Assembly: GCF_019649055.1 (NCBI RefSeq)
Contig: NW_026570229.1
Coordinates: forward strand, 620,001 to 684,000
Length of the DNA: 64,000 nucleotides
Origin: Paramacrobiotus metropolitanus
Lineage: Eukaryota > Tardigrada > Eutardigrada > Parachela > Macrobiotidae
Direction: 5' to 3'
Below the pieces are notes generated by a model, which ran no database searches, was not told the origin of the DNA, and saw nothing but the letters and a program-made list of their open reading frames with translations. Shown here piece after piece: positions 23,099 through 35,604 of the stretch; the stretch's first letter is position 1, and each line of letters begins with the position of its first letter. A program made the position numbers and the translations under genes.

Positions 23099-23711
23099 CA
23101 ACACTGGATACCCGTTTTGTCAAGAAATTCTTGGTGTTTACCTACTCATCGACGGTAATGCTGGAAAGGCCTTACAGTCACAGCAACCGAAAAAATCTGT
23201 TGTGGGTTTTCTGATTCTGTTTTCTGTAACAGTCAGAGCCTAAAATCTTCAAAATCTATGTGAGCACACTTAATTTTGCAAAGAGGGGGTATTGATTATT
23301 TGCTCTGTATTTTCATAATGGCTGACATTGTAATCACTCAGGAGATTGCACACGTTGGCAAATTTACTGAAAATTTTATGGGAATGCCTATCGGATTGGA
23401 TTCAGAGGGACGCAGGAATCCGGGTATTGCGACACGCGACACGCCCCCTTTCTAGTGGTCTCTCTGTTACAGTTACATGTGTGTGTGAATCGGTATAAAT
23501 TGGGAAATGTTAAGCGCTAACGTGTGTCACTTGCTGCGTAAAAAAATTTTCAGCATAAAAGTTGTTTTACTGTATACTTTTGTAACGTTGTGTGGTGACC
23601 CATGACCTTTAGCCTTTTGACGCCATCGTGATACCGTATGTTGACAGCAGCTTGCAGATGCCTTTGATGCATAAATCGCATGGATTTAACCATGTCTGCG
23701 TTTGTTAAAGC

Positions 23712-24092
23712 ATGTGTCGGTGTGTATGTGCTGATTGCGTTCAACCAGTTAGTAAGAAGAAGTTGGATCGCATGAACCGTCAACACGTCAACCGTCCCAT
23801 TTGTGATGTGGAAAGAAAGCATGCCCGTAACCCGAAGATGGAAAGGAAATCGGCCTTGGACCACTACTTGTTGCCACCTACTCTGCATCAGCCGCTCAAC
23901 CTTGCGGACTTGATTCCATGGCCTAAGCCTACTTGGCGGAATTCCGTCAAAGCTCCGAGCCAGGACATCGCAGTTGCCGAGCCCGTTATGGAGTTTTCGT
24001 CCACGGTCCATAAATGTTCCTTAACAGTGGAAGATGCCACCAAATTACCGCCGTACGGACTTTTCCGGGATTTCCTACGCAAACCTTGCTGA
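23712..24092 (+). CDS. Hypothetical open frame of 126 codons
   Basis: The open frame starts at an ATG and has no recognised domain, signal peptide or membrane segment. The middle is rich in Pro, Arg and Lys (LDHYLLPPTLHQPLNLADLI), and the C-terminus reads YGLFRDFLRKPC. There is no splice-site or paralogue support. It may be chance, since the region also holds degenerate repeats just downstream. Confidence 0.2.
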   Translation: MCRCVCADCVQPVSKKKLDRMNRQHVNRPICDVERKHARNPKMERKSALDHYLLPPTLHQPLNLADLIPWPKPTWRNSVKAPSQDIAVAEPVMEFSSTVHKCSLTVEDATKLPPYGLFRDFLRKPC

Positions 24093-24450
24093 AGAGATCG
24101 CCGCGCTGTTTCTTACTTCGAAACGCCGGTAACCTTTGCTCACTTTAATCACGACCTTTATGGTGTTTCCGGAGAATTACTTCTGTCTGCCTCCTACCTA
24201 AATAAAAAATTTTCCTTTGACCCGGATTCTTCGTCTTCGCTTAATTGTCTTCTGCTGCCATTGAATTCTTACCGCTTTTGCTGCCGTGACCTGTCTGCCT
24301 TTCACATTCCGGATCTTCAACCCGTTTGTTGTATTGTGCAACTTTTACGTGGCATAGATTACTTCTTTACTCCCGGAACCGTGCTGCTTGCGGTTGACCT
24401 GTGGAATTCCCAGATCTACCGAAAAGTTTTGCTTATCGTTTTCTATTAAC

Positions 24451-24900
24451 AGTAGGACGCAGTAAGAATTCCGTTGCTTCCTTTTTTGTGTGCACGCTTC
24501 TCCGATTGTGTGTACGTTCCCATGTACCGCACTGCACGGTGTGAATTCCACCAAAGCAGCGCTTTACCTTCCAGTAGTGCGTCGTTGTATTACTTCGTCT
24601 TATATGGTATCGTTTTCGTGGTTGCCATTAATTTTATTTTATTGTCGTCGTAGGATGCGACAGGAATTCCGTCGCTACCTGCTTGTGTACGTGATTCATC
24701 GATTGCGGACATCTATTTTGTGAGCCGTGCTGTACTTGACGTGATTTCCGTCGGAACAGCATTTTAACTTATTAGCAGCATCCCAATCCAGGAATCAGGC
24801 GTGAGTTTAGCTAGGTCTGTGGAAACCCCAGACCAACTAAAAGCGTTCGTCTGTGTTGCTTATTGCCGCCGGACGCGACAGGACTTCCTTGCAACCGGCT
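24451..24900. repeat. Three degenerate direct repeats, about 200 bp apart
   Basis: Related blocks occur near 24453 (GTAGGACGCAGTAAGAATTCC), 24649 (GTAGGATGCGACAGGAATTCC) and 24869 (CGGACGCGACAGGACTTCC). Each is followed by a GTTGCT/GTCGCT/TTGCAA-type stretch. Spacing is about 196 and 220 bp. No function is apparent. Confidence 0.35.
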
Positions 24901-26954
24901 TTATTATATTTTTCGTGCAAATGTACTTCGCTCGGTGGATTCCGCCCTAAGCTGTACTGATTTGCGTTTTATGTGGAGCACTTGATTTACAAATATTTTC
25001 GAGATTTGCGGAATTCCGCACCTCACTTATCGTTCTGACATAGCTGCATCATCGTTGCGACTGATTCTATCAACTAGCATCCTCATAACGCTTTATCGGA
25101 TCTTCTTCCGCCGTCTCTTTGTGTTTTGTTTTGGCTTTTGGGCTTGGGGCCGTTTCCGGCCATGTTCGGCATAACTGCCCAAAGGAAGTAAATTCCGAGC
25201 CCACCTTTGGTGTTCTCGCGTGGCGTGTAGGAGCAATCAATAAAATTGGCATTTAATACAATAAACATGAGTTGTGAGATAGTTGGAGTTGTTAGTATTT
25301 TTGTTCTAGAGTTTTGTAAGTACGACAGCGAATGTTTTTTTTCTTTTTTCGCTTCTCCCATGAGTCCGAATCGAGGCCTCGCGCGAAGCCGACGTTGCTT
25401 TTTGACCAGGAAATACAAGAAAATTAATAAAATTAAGTTATTTATTCAGAACTATTTCGGGTTTGTCAAATTTGTTCAACACTAGTATATAAAACTAGCG
25501 AAACGTTTTGTGTTGCGATTCGTTTTGCCCCGAACTCTTAACATGGCAGGGGCTGCATTGATGACCTTATGGCTGACATTCAGCAACGGTGTCAGTTTTG
25601 GACCGGGCGAACTGGTCTTTGATAAAGATTTACTAAGATAACCACGAGCTGAATCGCTAAGATATTCTAATGGTCGACTAAGATCACAAGTGCTACGAGT
25701 AGAGGCTGTAAAAATATCGCCCAGTAGAGAGATATATGCGCCAGTACCCACCACGTTTAAACGTTTTCAGTTACTGGGAGATTTGCCAGTAGACACTGGG
25801 AAAGTTTTTAAGTAACCACACTTTCTGGCGCTACATAACTCAAATGCACAATAGCGCATTGCAGCATTTGTTGAACTTAGTAATAATGCTGTTTCGCAGG
25901 GTAAATCCAAAAGCGGAAATGAGAAAAAAGTAGATCAGTAATTTCGAAAAAAGTATTCATAAATGTGGCTATTGTTTCCATTACGCAGATGGCATTCCCT
26001 ATTTAACTCTATCGGTAAATGGACAATTGTTGCTGGTACAGCCACTAGAATACCGCATGTCTAGCCGAAATGGTCGTTCTCTCAAATGACCACCAGATCA
26101 TCCCGTGAAAGTTGAAGCACACAATGCTTGTACATCAAATGACACAATCAAAGCAGTCTAATACGTGGCTTGTGTAAATTTTTAATTTTCCACCTGATTC
26201 TGCCAACTGGAGGTCAAATATAAGAACGCAGCTGTTTCTCTGAGTTCGCTGATTAAAGATTTGTTTTTCAGTATTATACGACCTTATGCACTCTACTAAC
26301 TGCGCACGAAAGACATTTATACAAATGCTATAAACAGCGCGCGTGATTTTACTACGTGCAACAGGAGCACTATTGACCATGTAAGTTATGCATCGTCAGA
26401 AGTGTGGCTACTACACTGGCTAGTAAGTAGTAAGTATAAAACATGCCGTCTGCCACATCTCCCAGTGAAAGTTAACGTGACACGCATTAGCTTGTAGCTT
26501 TTACTTGTTTTTTCGTGAAAGTTTTTGCTCTCTTAAAACAAATAAAAACAATTAGAAGCTGGTTAATTACACAGAACGGGGGAGTATTGACAATTTTTAA
26601 GCACAAGTTGCGATCTAGGTGAGCACATGCACCTTTATGTGAGCACATTTTGTGCTATGTGAGCACAAGTTTTCAGGCCCTGTTTCTGTTATCGCACACT
26701 GTACTGGTGTGAGTGGCTTCCCATGGCTGTTTATTCAGTCGAGATATCGCGTTCCCCGAATACCAAATTAAAAACAAGGAATATCGCATCCGTGCTTTCT
26801 TAAGCTATTTTTGAATTCCTGATCAGTCGGTAACTGACCACATTCAGAGCTGCCTGACAGGTCACTGGGTAAGAGGATCATTTTGGGGGACTGACATATT
26901 GGCATATCCTTACTGCTACTTCCTACCCTTCAAACGTACCCGGGCCTTCCCATA

Positions 26955-27260
26955 ATTTTAAAATAAATTTTAAAATTTTGGAAAATTCATTTTAAAATTG
27001 GAAAAAAATGCTATGGATCTGATATTGGTTCACTTTCGACTTCATGGCCAGGTGTCTTTTACAGCAAAGTTTCAAGAAGATCAGGTAATAACCAGACTTT
27101 TGGGTATTATGAACTTTCACCCATTTTAGTACGCCGGATCTCGACAACCGGATGTTGCGCGCGCAAACGCTTTTCGGAACAGTGTATACAAATCATTTAG
27201 CTTCCGAATGAAATAAAGTGTTACAAAAAAGTGATTCCGACTGCGGGAAAGCAAAACTTT
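26955..27260 (+). repeat. Dispersed repeat family R2, copy 1
   Basis: The segment includes TTGGTTCACTTTCGACTT, GCAAAGTTTCAAGAAGATC and CAACCGGATGTTGCGCGC. The same blocks recur at 50641-50960 on the same strand, in reverse at 50432-50640, and weakly at 55455-55640. The copies are diverged and non-coding, and no terminal structure is clear. The rest of 23099-27939 shows no gene I can support. Confidence 0.65.
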
Positions 27261-27939
27261 TAGTGTATGTGTTGCATTTTTGACATCATGTATCGGGCCG
27301 TTTCCCTTAAGCATCCAGTTTTCTTGAATGCGTCTCGGAAATCAACCATTTCTTCTTCTTGCTTACCGCTCAGTTCTTGTGTTAAGCGTGCTCTATGTCT
27401 TCACTCTCCAGTGAAGGTTACAGTAGTATACCATGTACCAATATTCATTTACTCCCTCTTTTTCTTACTAACCCCTCTTGCCGCATTTATCCGCAACGCA
27501 GACAATTAATACACTAATTACTGACGTGCCGCCGTAATGCCGTACGTTGCGGCCGTTGCTGCAGGTAAAACGATTTCACTCATGGAGCTCAAGAGTGACA
27601 AATAATAGAAAAGTATATGTTTTTATTTTTTATGAGAATTTGACCTGGCTGATTTTTCGTGACTCTGAACAGGCGATCTCGTAGAAGCTTTAAAACAGCT
27701 AAGGAAAAAATGAAAAATGAATTCACAAAAAAAGCAAAAATAACTAATTCCATATGATAAATGGATTTGACCAAGCCAAGTTTTTATATATCGATACAAA
27801 GGTCACATCAGATTTTAGTCGGAGATCGAACTTGTTCTTTACCTGCACCTGTATCGAACCTGTACACTTGAGCATAGCAGCAATGTATGTAACAAATTAC
27901 AGGGTATATGTACACAAACTCACAGAAACCGAGAAAATG

Positions 27940-29870
27940 CTAGAGTACAAGCGTAATGGAGTGACCTTTCCATGAAGTATGCGGCCGCGAAGCCGGTGTG
28001 CTCTGTGTGGACGTCGGCTCCGTTTTCGTGGTCTCCGGTTTCCGGCTGTTAGTCGGCCGCAGCGTGGAGGTCGTTGAGGCCTTGGTGGTGGTCAGATCGT
28101 CGAGATCGCGCTCGGCCGAGACGTGCGCCGTACTGAGCGTGGTGCTGGCCGCCGTGGTGTTGGCGGATTCGCCGCGATCGAAGCACTTGCACTGGCAGCA
28201 GCAGGGGAACTCGAACCAGTCCATGAAGATGCCCTTCTCGTCCTGTGCCGGGTCGTAGGCCACCAGGCGCACCGAGCGGTACTCCTGCATGCACAGGCAG
28301 TCGTCGTCGGGGCACTGCTGCTCCAGCTGGTCGTACGGGCTGTCCATGTCTGGCGTCGAACTGCAAAATTAATTATTACTCGAAGGCTATGAATAAACTA
28401 TTTTTTTGTAATTTGCTATCCTCATAAAGAATAGTGTTTTTTTAAAAATATTGCTACTATTACAACCATTAGCTGATATAAGATAAGATTAAAAAACTGA
28501 ACAATAAAAGTGCCCGTTATGTAATATGTACTGTGTTTTTATAATAATTATTATGCGAAGACGGCGAAAAAATAAAATTTTATAACATTGCAAACATATT
28601 TTAATTATTTTATTTGACTGAAAACATTGATACGTATTCGGATTATTTAGTGGCTGTTTGACTTTATACATTAATGCATTATGCATAGGAATACGGTTTA
28701 TTTGCATTCGCATGCTTCGTGTGGCTTGCATAATTTTCCTCAATGAGCTACGACGTACAGGCATTTCTCCAGCTGGACAAACTGCTCGAAGGGGCTGTGG
28801 TTGACGATGACGCGCAGTTGACCCTTCAGGTTTTTCGACCAGTACGGCTGCTCCAAGGCCACATCGCTGACGCAAGGATTCCTGCCAATTACCAGCATAT
28901 AATTCGTTTATATACAATAACAGCAATAACTAAGCATTGCTATTCGTGCCATGTACCGCACTGATTGTGTAAATAAAATACTAAATGCGGAAGGGCGGTA
29001 TTTTTTTTAAGTACGTACTCCCAACAAATTTCTTAATAATATTACTATGCAGCAAAGAGATGTGTATTGAGTACTTTGGCGGGAAGATCGTTTGTGCCTG
29101 CGTTATCGACTTGGATAATCATTATTGTGGTTATCATAGTATTCCACAACGCTGCAGCACAACCAAGTGTACCAAAAGAATCATTACGCATAAACCGATC
29201 CTGTCCGAATTTTTCCCGTAAATGTAAATAAAATTATGAATAAATATAGACATGAAGATCGCTCGTACACCGAGCCAGAAGTCCAAAATAAATTATTTTT
29301 CAAATTCTGAAAACAAGAATTTAAAAATTTCTGAAATGCTAGTATAATTTCAAAAAGAATTTATCGGTGTAAAAACGGTCTTCATACACGCAAATGCAGA
29401 TCAACATTATTTGATAATTATTATGTACCGTGTTACTGCCTTTATATTAGAAGCAGGCGAACAAAGTCAAATCGCTACTCGATATTCCGTACCGTAACAG
29501 CGGCTGGTTTTTCTTGGCCACCCGGTACTCCGCCATCTCCTTAACATTGAGATTTTTCAAGGGACTCAGCGGATCCGTCACGGCGCCGAACAAGCGGTAC
29601 GTCAGCCCACGGTTCTCCTCAATGTACTTGTCGATCTGCTTCCTGTTCAAATAAATCCCCGCTCCTTGTTATTGTTGAAGCCGGGTATATTAACGCCACT
29701 TACCAGGGATAACTGGCGCCCGGCTCGGTGCACATATGGTCCGTTTGCAGAGTGCACGGTGCCTCCATTTCCGGTGATATCGATACGGCAGCCGAGATCA
29801 ATAATATCACAGCACAAATCAGCCGCAGCTGAACAGATTTTAACCTTACACTCAGACGCACAATAAACAT
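27940..29870 (-). CDS. Spätzle-like cystine-knot ligand (complete four-exon model)
   Basis: Exons, in coding order, are 29870-29704, 29642-29493, 28881-28759 and 28360-27940: 286 residues, with phase 2 at all three junctions. Exon 1 begins at ATG with a signal peptide (LICAVILLISAAVSIS), then the spacer motif CTLQTDHMCTEPGASYPW. Exon 2 has a helical spacer (QIDKYIEENRGL). Exons 3-4 carry the knot: NPCVSDVALEQPYW, FEQFVQLEKC, CPDDDCLCMQEY, VRLVAYDP, KGIFMDWFEFPCCCQCKC. The tail of about 85 residues is rich in Thr and Ser and probably O-glycosylated. It is a paralogue of the gene at 17909-19950, sharing the SYPW, FEQ.VQ.E.C and GIFMDWF.FP.CC blocks, but has no intron at the GIFM/DWF point. Likely a secreted Toll-pathway-type ligand. 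It is transcribed away from the SPATA1 gene at 30667. Confidence 0.85.
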
Positions 29871-30666
29871 GACTGAAATTATTATGAAATATTTTAGTCG
29901 GAGGATGAAAAAATTAGAAAAAATTATACAAAATAGAATTTTAATTATTAAAAATATAATAATCAATATTTAAATAATTAATATTAAAAGTACATTAAGA
30001 AGATAAATAAATTAAAATAAATAACGACATAATATTTGATAATAAGGTGATAAGGAAATTCAGTGATAAGGAAAAGTAAGCGCAGTTTAACGGTGAAAAT
30101 CTAATGCAGCTGAGACTGTTTACCGAAGAAAAATAATCGCATCGTAACGTTCCACGCAACAACAACACCGACCGATGAAAACGAGCACATTACGATTACG
30201 ACGCGATGTGCATGTTAGGTGCATGCCGGGCCACTTCCGTTTGTCCGTTGCTTTGTCGGTGAGCCGCGGCGGACAAGGGCGTTGGTACAGTTAACCGGCC
30301 GATCAGCACACACATCAGCGAATGCGTGTCAGTGATAGATGCTCCGTCCATCATGCACCGCTCTTAATGGACCAGCGTTGACTCATCAACACAGCGAGAA
30401 AACACCACAATGCGCTGTGTGTTTAGGTAGATGGATCCGGCGCCGGTTAGACAAAAGCCGGCATAGAAACGGCGAATTAGGCTAGACGTCCTTGGACCCA
30501 CATTTCGCGGGGACACTGTTTGTCTACCGGTGGAGAGCGCTTCCGCCGGCAATTATCCCGTTTTGATGCTTTACAACCAGTTTGTTATAAAAACGTTGCG
30601 CGGCGAACAGCAGAGCGGTGGTTTCTTCCAGCAGGCGTTAAGAGCGCGGTGACCTTTGTGTGTTTC
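29871..30666. promoter_or_regulatory. Divergent intergenic region between Spätzle-like and SPATA1 genes
   Basis: This 796-bp gap lies between two start codons pointing away from each other, so it must hold both promoters and 5' UTRs. The left half is very AT-rich and the right half (30200-30660) GC-richer. I see no specific factor-binding site that I would name. Confidence 0.5.
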
Positions 30667-33620
30667 ATGGAAGTGCACGTTCGTGAGCTGTTCCCGGGAA
30701 GATGGATGGAGGACAAGAGCGGCACGGTGGATATAGACGCGTCCATTGAGAACGGCAAATCCGTCGGCATTGTGCGGTAATGGAATTCTTATGATTATTT
30801 TCTTTTATGATCGCCTGTTACTTGATTTAAATTATTTTGTTTTATTTCATATTTTATGTTTTAAATTAATTATCCCTTAATTATTCCAAAATTAAATTTC
30901 AATAATCATTTATTTATCCAGTTAAGTTCATGTGAACCAATGCGGGGAAAATTAGCCATTTATCAATCAAAAATATTTAGTGAAAGTTTTAAAATAATTC
31001 GCTTAACTATGTATATTTTTAAAATATTTTTACTAAATATATTTTCACAATTGTCATTAATGAATAATATTAGTACTAAATTATGCCGTTATGTTTTTGG
31101 GAATCAGTGTGCGGAAAGATTTGCACTTTGTTGTGAGGCTTTGCATTACAAGCGTTTCCAATCAGAAAAACGTTTACTTATGCATTTGTATCATGATTTT
31201 TCCAGGGTTGATTTGCAGTCGACGTTGGCGGACCTGCGTTTGGCGCTGAATCGTCAGTTTGAGGCGGAACGGGTGCCGGCTAACTACGCCTTCGTTGAAC
31301 GCCTGGGCAAGCAGCTGGTCGAGGTCAGATCAGCCGGAATTTGTTACTTTTAGTATTATACAGTACACTGAGGCTTATTTTCTTACGGCTGCTTTGCAGA
31401 TTTGGCAAGAAGAGGAAGCATTGTTGCGCGTTAAAGACTTGGTGGTAAGTGAGTTCAACGGTGACCTTTCCTTATACGATTACAGAAGCAAGCGGCCAAT
31501 GTGTTACGAAGAATAGGTTGCATATTCCAGTTTCTTAACACCCGCTTTATTTTTGTTTATTCAATTTATTTATTAATGAACAATCGGATTTTATTGGCTT
31601 GTGATCATATTAAATATTGCACCCGGTTACTAATTTAATAAACTGGAATTAATTAATTATAAAAACAAGGAGTAAAATGAAGCATGGTAATTCTTTATTA
31701 AAAAATTATTTATCAGTAAATACCTAGTAATTTAACAATTTTGTGTTTTGATTTATTAACTAAAAAAAGTAGGAAAAAAAAAATAAATTGTCAGCGTGGG
31801 TGGTGATGTTTTGCTCAACAGGGCCGGGATCCGGAAATACTCATCGTGGAAACCACGGGCGAACCGGGCGCCTCTCGTAAAGGCAAACGGCAGCGTAAAG
31901 GTCAGAGCGAAAAGCTTAAAGTCACAGAAATTTTTTATTACCTGTTCGTCCGTTACCAGCTTCCAACGCGAACGCGACGGAGCGTCCACGGTCGGCACGC
32001 GACTCCAGTCGCCGGCAGCAGCGCGGTGGCCGCAACCGCAAGGACTCCAACCAACGCCGCGACCGCCGCCCGAGCTACGCCGACTTCCCGGAGGACGAGA
32101 CACGCTTCTACTACTCGGACAACAGCCGCTCCAACCGCAACTCGGGCCGCGCACGCTGGTCGGACGAACGCGAGCGGACGGAGGACCGCAGCCGCAGCCG
32201 TCGTCGCAGCCAATCCCGGAAGCGACGCGGAGGGGGCTCCACATTTCGTCGGAGGTACTCCAAGTCGGTGGAACCGCGATTGCGACAGGACGACTCGGAT
32301 CCGGACATCCCGGAGGAGGACCGCGATCGGATGGACCGCGAACGCCCGGGGACCGTGCGGATCCGCAAGGAGCAGCGGGTGACGAAGGAAGTCATCGGGG
32401 ATGAGGGGCGCGTTGGGGTGCGGCTACCGGTAAAGCGGAGTATGTTGAAGAAGTCTGTTTCGGTGGAGGATCTGCGCAGTGCGACGTCCTCGACGGTTTC
32501 CGATTTGGATGGGTTCCGCACCGCGGATTCGGTGACTATGGACGATTATTTTCTCGATCGACCGGCGTTGTCTTATTCAGCGCTGAATCTTCGAGGTACG
32601 AATACTCATTGGGAAGTGGCCAACAGCGAAATAACTGACTAAACAGATAAATTTAATAAATGATTAAAAACAATTAGTTAGCAGATTAATTTATTAAATT
32701 TTAACAGAAAATTTAAGTAGTTATTTTGAAAAAATACTACGGAATATCCTTTGCTTTTGTCTTTTATTATAATAATTTATGTCTCATTTTATTTTAGTTT
32801 TTATTTATTAAAGTTTATTTTAAAAATTATGTATTACTTTTTCGCAGAATTGGAGAAGGATCCTGTCAACTACCGGAAGAAATTCGAAACCAGCAAAATG
32901 GAACGCCGGTTGGCTGGATTGTTCGGAAAAGTACGCGGCATCGAAGAGAAGACCGCACTTCTGAAGAACATCGGTAATTATACTCACTGTATATAAGCGC
33001 TTGATTGTGCTTTGAATAAGTCCGCTTCAGGTGAAGAGCACTGGCGCGGCCGTTTCCTGCAGCTGCGTCGCAATACGTTGCCGTTGGAGGAGCGCGTCAA
33101 AGAGCTGGAAGAGGAGGAAGCCGAACTGATGGACAATCTGGTGCGGCTCTTCGAACTGCGCAAGCCCATTCGCTATGAACTATACGGCGACTACCGCAAA
33201 GTACGTTGATGGATTCGCCTACGTTCTGCACTATATAGTGGAGCTATGTAATAAAGGTCATGACTTTTTCTAGAACGCGTATATTCTGCAAGCGCAGCGT
33301 CTGCAGAACGACATGGTCCAGCTGAATAATCAGGTTGGTCGTTATTTGCTCCGTAGGCATAGCGGCATTATGCTACAGGCTTTAAACGCAATCGTTGCAG
33401 ATTGAGAACATTGACTTGGATCTGTTGAAATATCGCAAGGTAACCGGATGCTAATTCTCCCGGATTGGGGCTGCCTATCAGTGTGTAAAGTTGATGGAAT
33501 TTTGATCATGTTGTTTAGATGCGAAAGCTGGCGGAAGAACAGACTCAGGGTCTGGCGCGGGATATCCAGCGGGAGAAGTTTCTTCGCCATCTCTTGTTAG
33601 GACGGACGTTGGCCGTGTAA
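30667..33620 (+). CDS. SPATA1: Spermatogenesis-associated protein 1 (SPATA1) homologue
   Basis: Ten exons: 30667-30776, 31206-31323, 31400-31444, 31822-31900, 31960-32595, 32848-32973, 33031-33200, 33274-33333, 33401-33439 and 33519-33620. They give 494 residues with consistent phases. The N-terminal domain (VHVRELFPGRW, GKSVGIVRVDLQSTLADLR, NYAFVERLGKQLVEI, PEILIVE) matches the ubiquitin-like N-terminal region of SPATA1. The middle is a long Arg/Ser/Asp-rich, probably disordered stretch (RSRSRRRSQSRKRR). The C-terminal 165 residues form the SPATA1 coiled coil (EEHWRGRFLQLRRNTLPLEE, NAYILQAQRLQNDMVQLNNQ, IENIDLDLL). SPATA1 is testis-associated in vertebrates and linked to sperm shape and cilia; its molecular role is not well defined. 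Introns are short (57-430 nt). The start is the first in-frame ATG. Confidence 0.85.
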
Positions 33621-34739
33621 AAGTCCCGAATTCCGTCTGCTATTACGCAGAGAAGGATCTCGGTTTTGCTGCTAATTCTTGTCCCATTTTTTCATGGTGC
33701 TTTTTTGGTCAGTGTTAAATTGTTAGTAGTGTTTGCGCAGCATATTCGGATGATTCAGTAAGCACATTACACAACAGTTCATATTTCATGAATTTTAATC
33801 GTCGCACTGTTTTGATGAAGCAGCATTAATTTCATTCTCCTCATACCGTGCATACGTATGGACCAGTATGGTTATTCCGTCAGAAGATAAGCCCCAGCCG
33901 CCCTATTTGCGCGAACTGTGTTTCGATACGCTTTGTGGAAAATAATGTTGAATTTTCATTGATCTTGCTGCTGTTATCAGAATGTATTTGATCTTTCAAG
34001 TGCTTTAACAGTTCCTGGTAGTTAAAATACCTGCATGTTGTAGGCTGTAGCTAAAATACTAATCATCGTCATCCGGACGAGAAGAATTAAAATTGTGCGG
34101 ATCATTGCACGAATACTCGTAGTTGTGCCTGCTAATTTTAGTTGCGTATACATGTCTAAATAAGCAAATGCCGGCTGCATGATATGAACCGTGACTGTTA
34201 CTCATATGTCGCGTTGTAAACATCAATAAAATAAGCAAGCAAAATGGAAGACACTGTAGTTGCTTATTAACACTTATCTTCATAAGCGAGGGTCGCTCAA
34301 TAAAACTGAAAGCTTCATGTACAGAAATCATATACATACCAGAAGTATATGCGGGATCCATCTTGGGACCAGCTCTGGCTAAATTCGATCAAAATAATTT
34401 TGTCTGTGGTTCGCTCGCTTGCTCCCGCTTTGGTGTGACAGACTCTGACTCAATGCGATGCTTGAATTTGCGATGCTTGAATTCTGGGTTTTTAACTTTG
34501 TATTTGCGTCCATAAGGCACTCTATCCAGATAAGCCCACAAATATACTAAAAATGAGATTTATCCTTGTGTACTTATCTGGTAGTTTAGCATTTAAAATA
34601 TACCTAATTAACATTTTTTATCGCCTGCCTAATTAATTTTTCTCTACGTGTAAACACGATATTTATTAACAGAATAACATCTTTCGACACATTTCGAAAA
34701 ACCACTTATCCCGGCTAATAAAACACAGAAATTTACAGC
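33621..34739. other. Spacer downstream of SPATA1
   Basis: No gene or named repeat is seen. Short frames on the minus strand near 34059-34361 have no recognisable content. The segment separates two converging units: the SPATA1 gene from the left and the kinase-kelch pseudogene from the right. Confidence 0.3.
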
Positions 34740-35571
34740 TCAAATGGGAAAATCTATTTCAGTATCACTACCTACATTAATTGCCACTGCCGATAAAAAA
34801 GCATACCGCGGCGGTATCGTTGCCTTGAAATTCGATAGCAGTTGGATATCCTTTTCCAATAAGTTAACGGACAACCATCCTGCGTCGTCCTTGGTGTCGT
34901 AAAACTCTATTGCCAGCCCTTGTTCTTGGTCAGCATAACAGCCCACCGCAGACGTATATTCTGTCTTTGATGACGCAAGTGGCATGCTGCGATCTCGGTT
35001 GCGGAAGTGGCTGTATGTTTTCCCATATAGGAGCGGTAGCATGCATGTTCAGACGGATGCAATCAGCTGTTTTCGAAAGGTGTCGTACGGAGTCATCCAG
35101 TGTTTTGAGAAAAATTCCGCCTAAAATGTAAACGTATCCGTTCACGGCAGCCATCGCAAAGTCCCATCGAATCTCTGGCAAATCCAACAGGGATTTCCAT
35201 TCTTTGTGTACAGTGTCATATCGACACAAGTGGCGCGTTGTAGCATAAAATATGTACTGACCACATTTAGTCAGTGACACTCGTTGTGGAAACCTGCAAC
35301 CGAAAAGCTTTAATGGGATCGCAAACATATAATTGCCGCTTTTGAGCAGAAAAAGCACCTGTACAACGTACCGGCATCTTTTGGGGGGAGTTTTCAGATA
35401 CATTGAACTCCCAGTTGAAGCATCGATCTCCGCAAAGTGTCCACTCTGGTCCAAAAGATAAATGTTTTTGTCATGCATTGTAATGCTGCGATAGGGGTGA
35501 TCCATGTCTCTCAACGCAGGCATCGTTACTCTAAATTTCTTTTCCACGACATTCCATGAAAGGAACACATA

Positions 35572-35573
35572 GG

Positions 35574-35604
<31 letters not shown>

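Noticed and set aside
25482-25754. Minus-strand 90-codon frame, considered as a retroelement fragment
   Set aside because: No RT, protease, integrase or gag motif could be identified.
31846-32382. Alternative plus-strand frames over the Arg-rich SPATA1 exon
   Set aside because: They overlap the exon whose frame is fixed by consistent splice phases on both sides and by SPATA1 similarity downstream.
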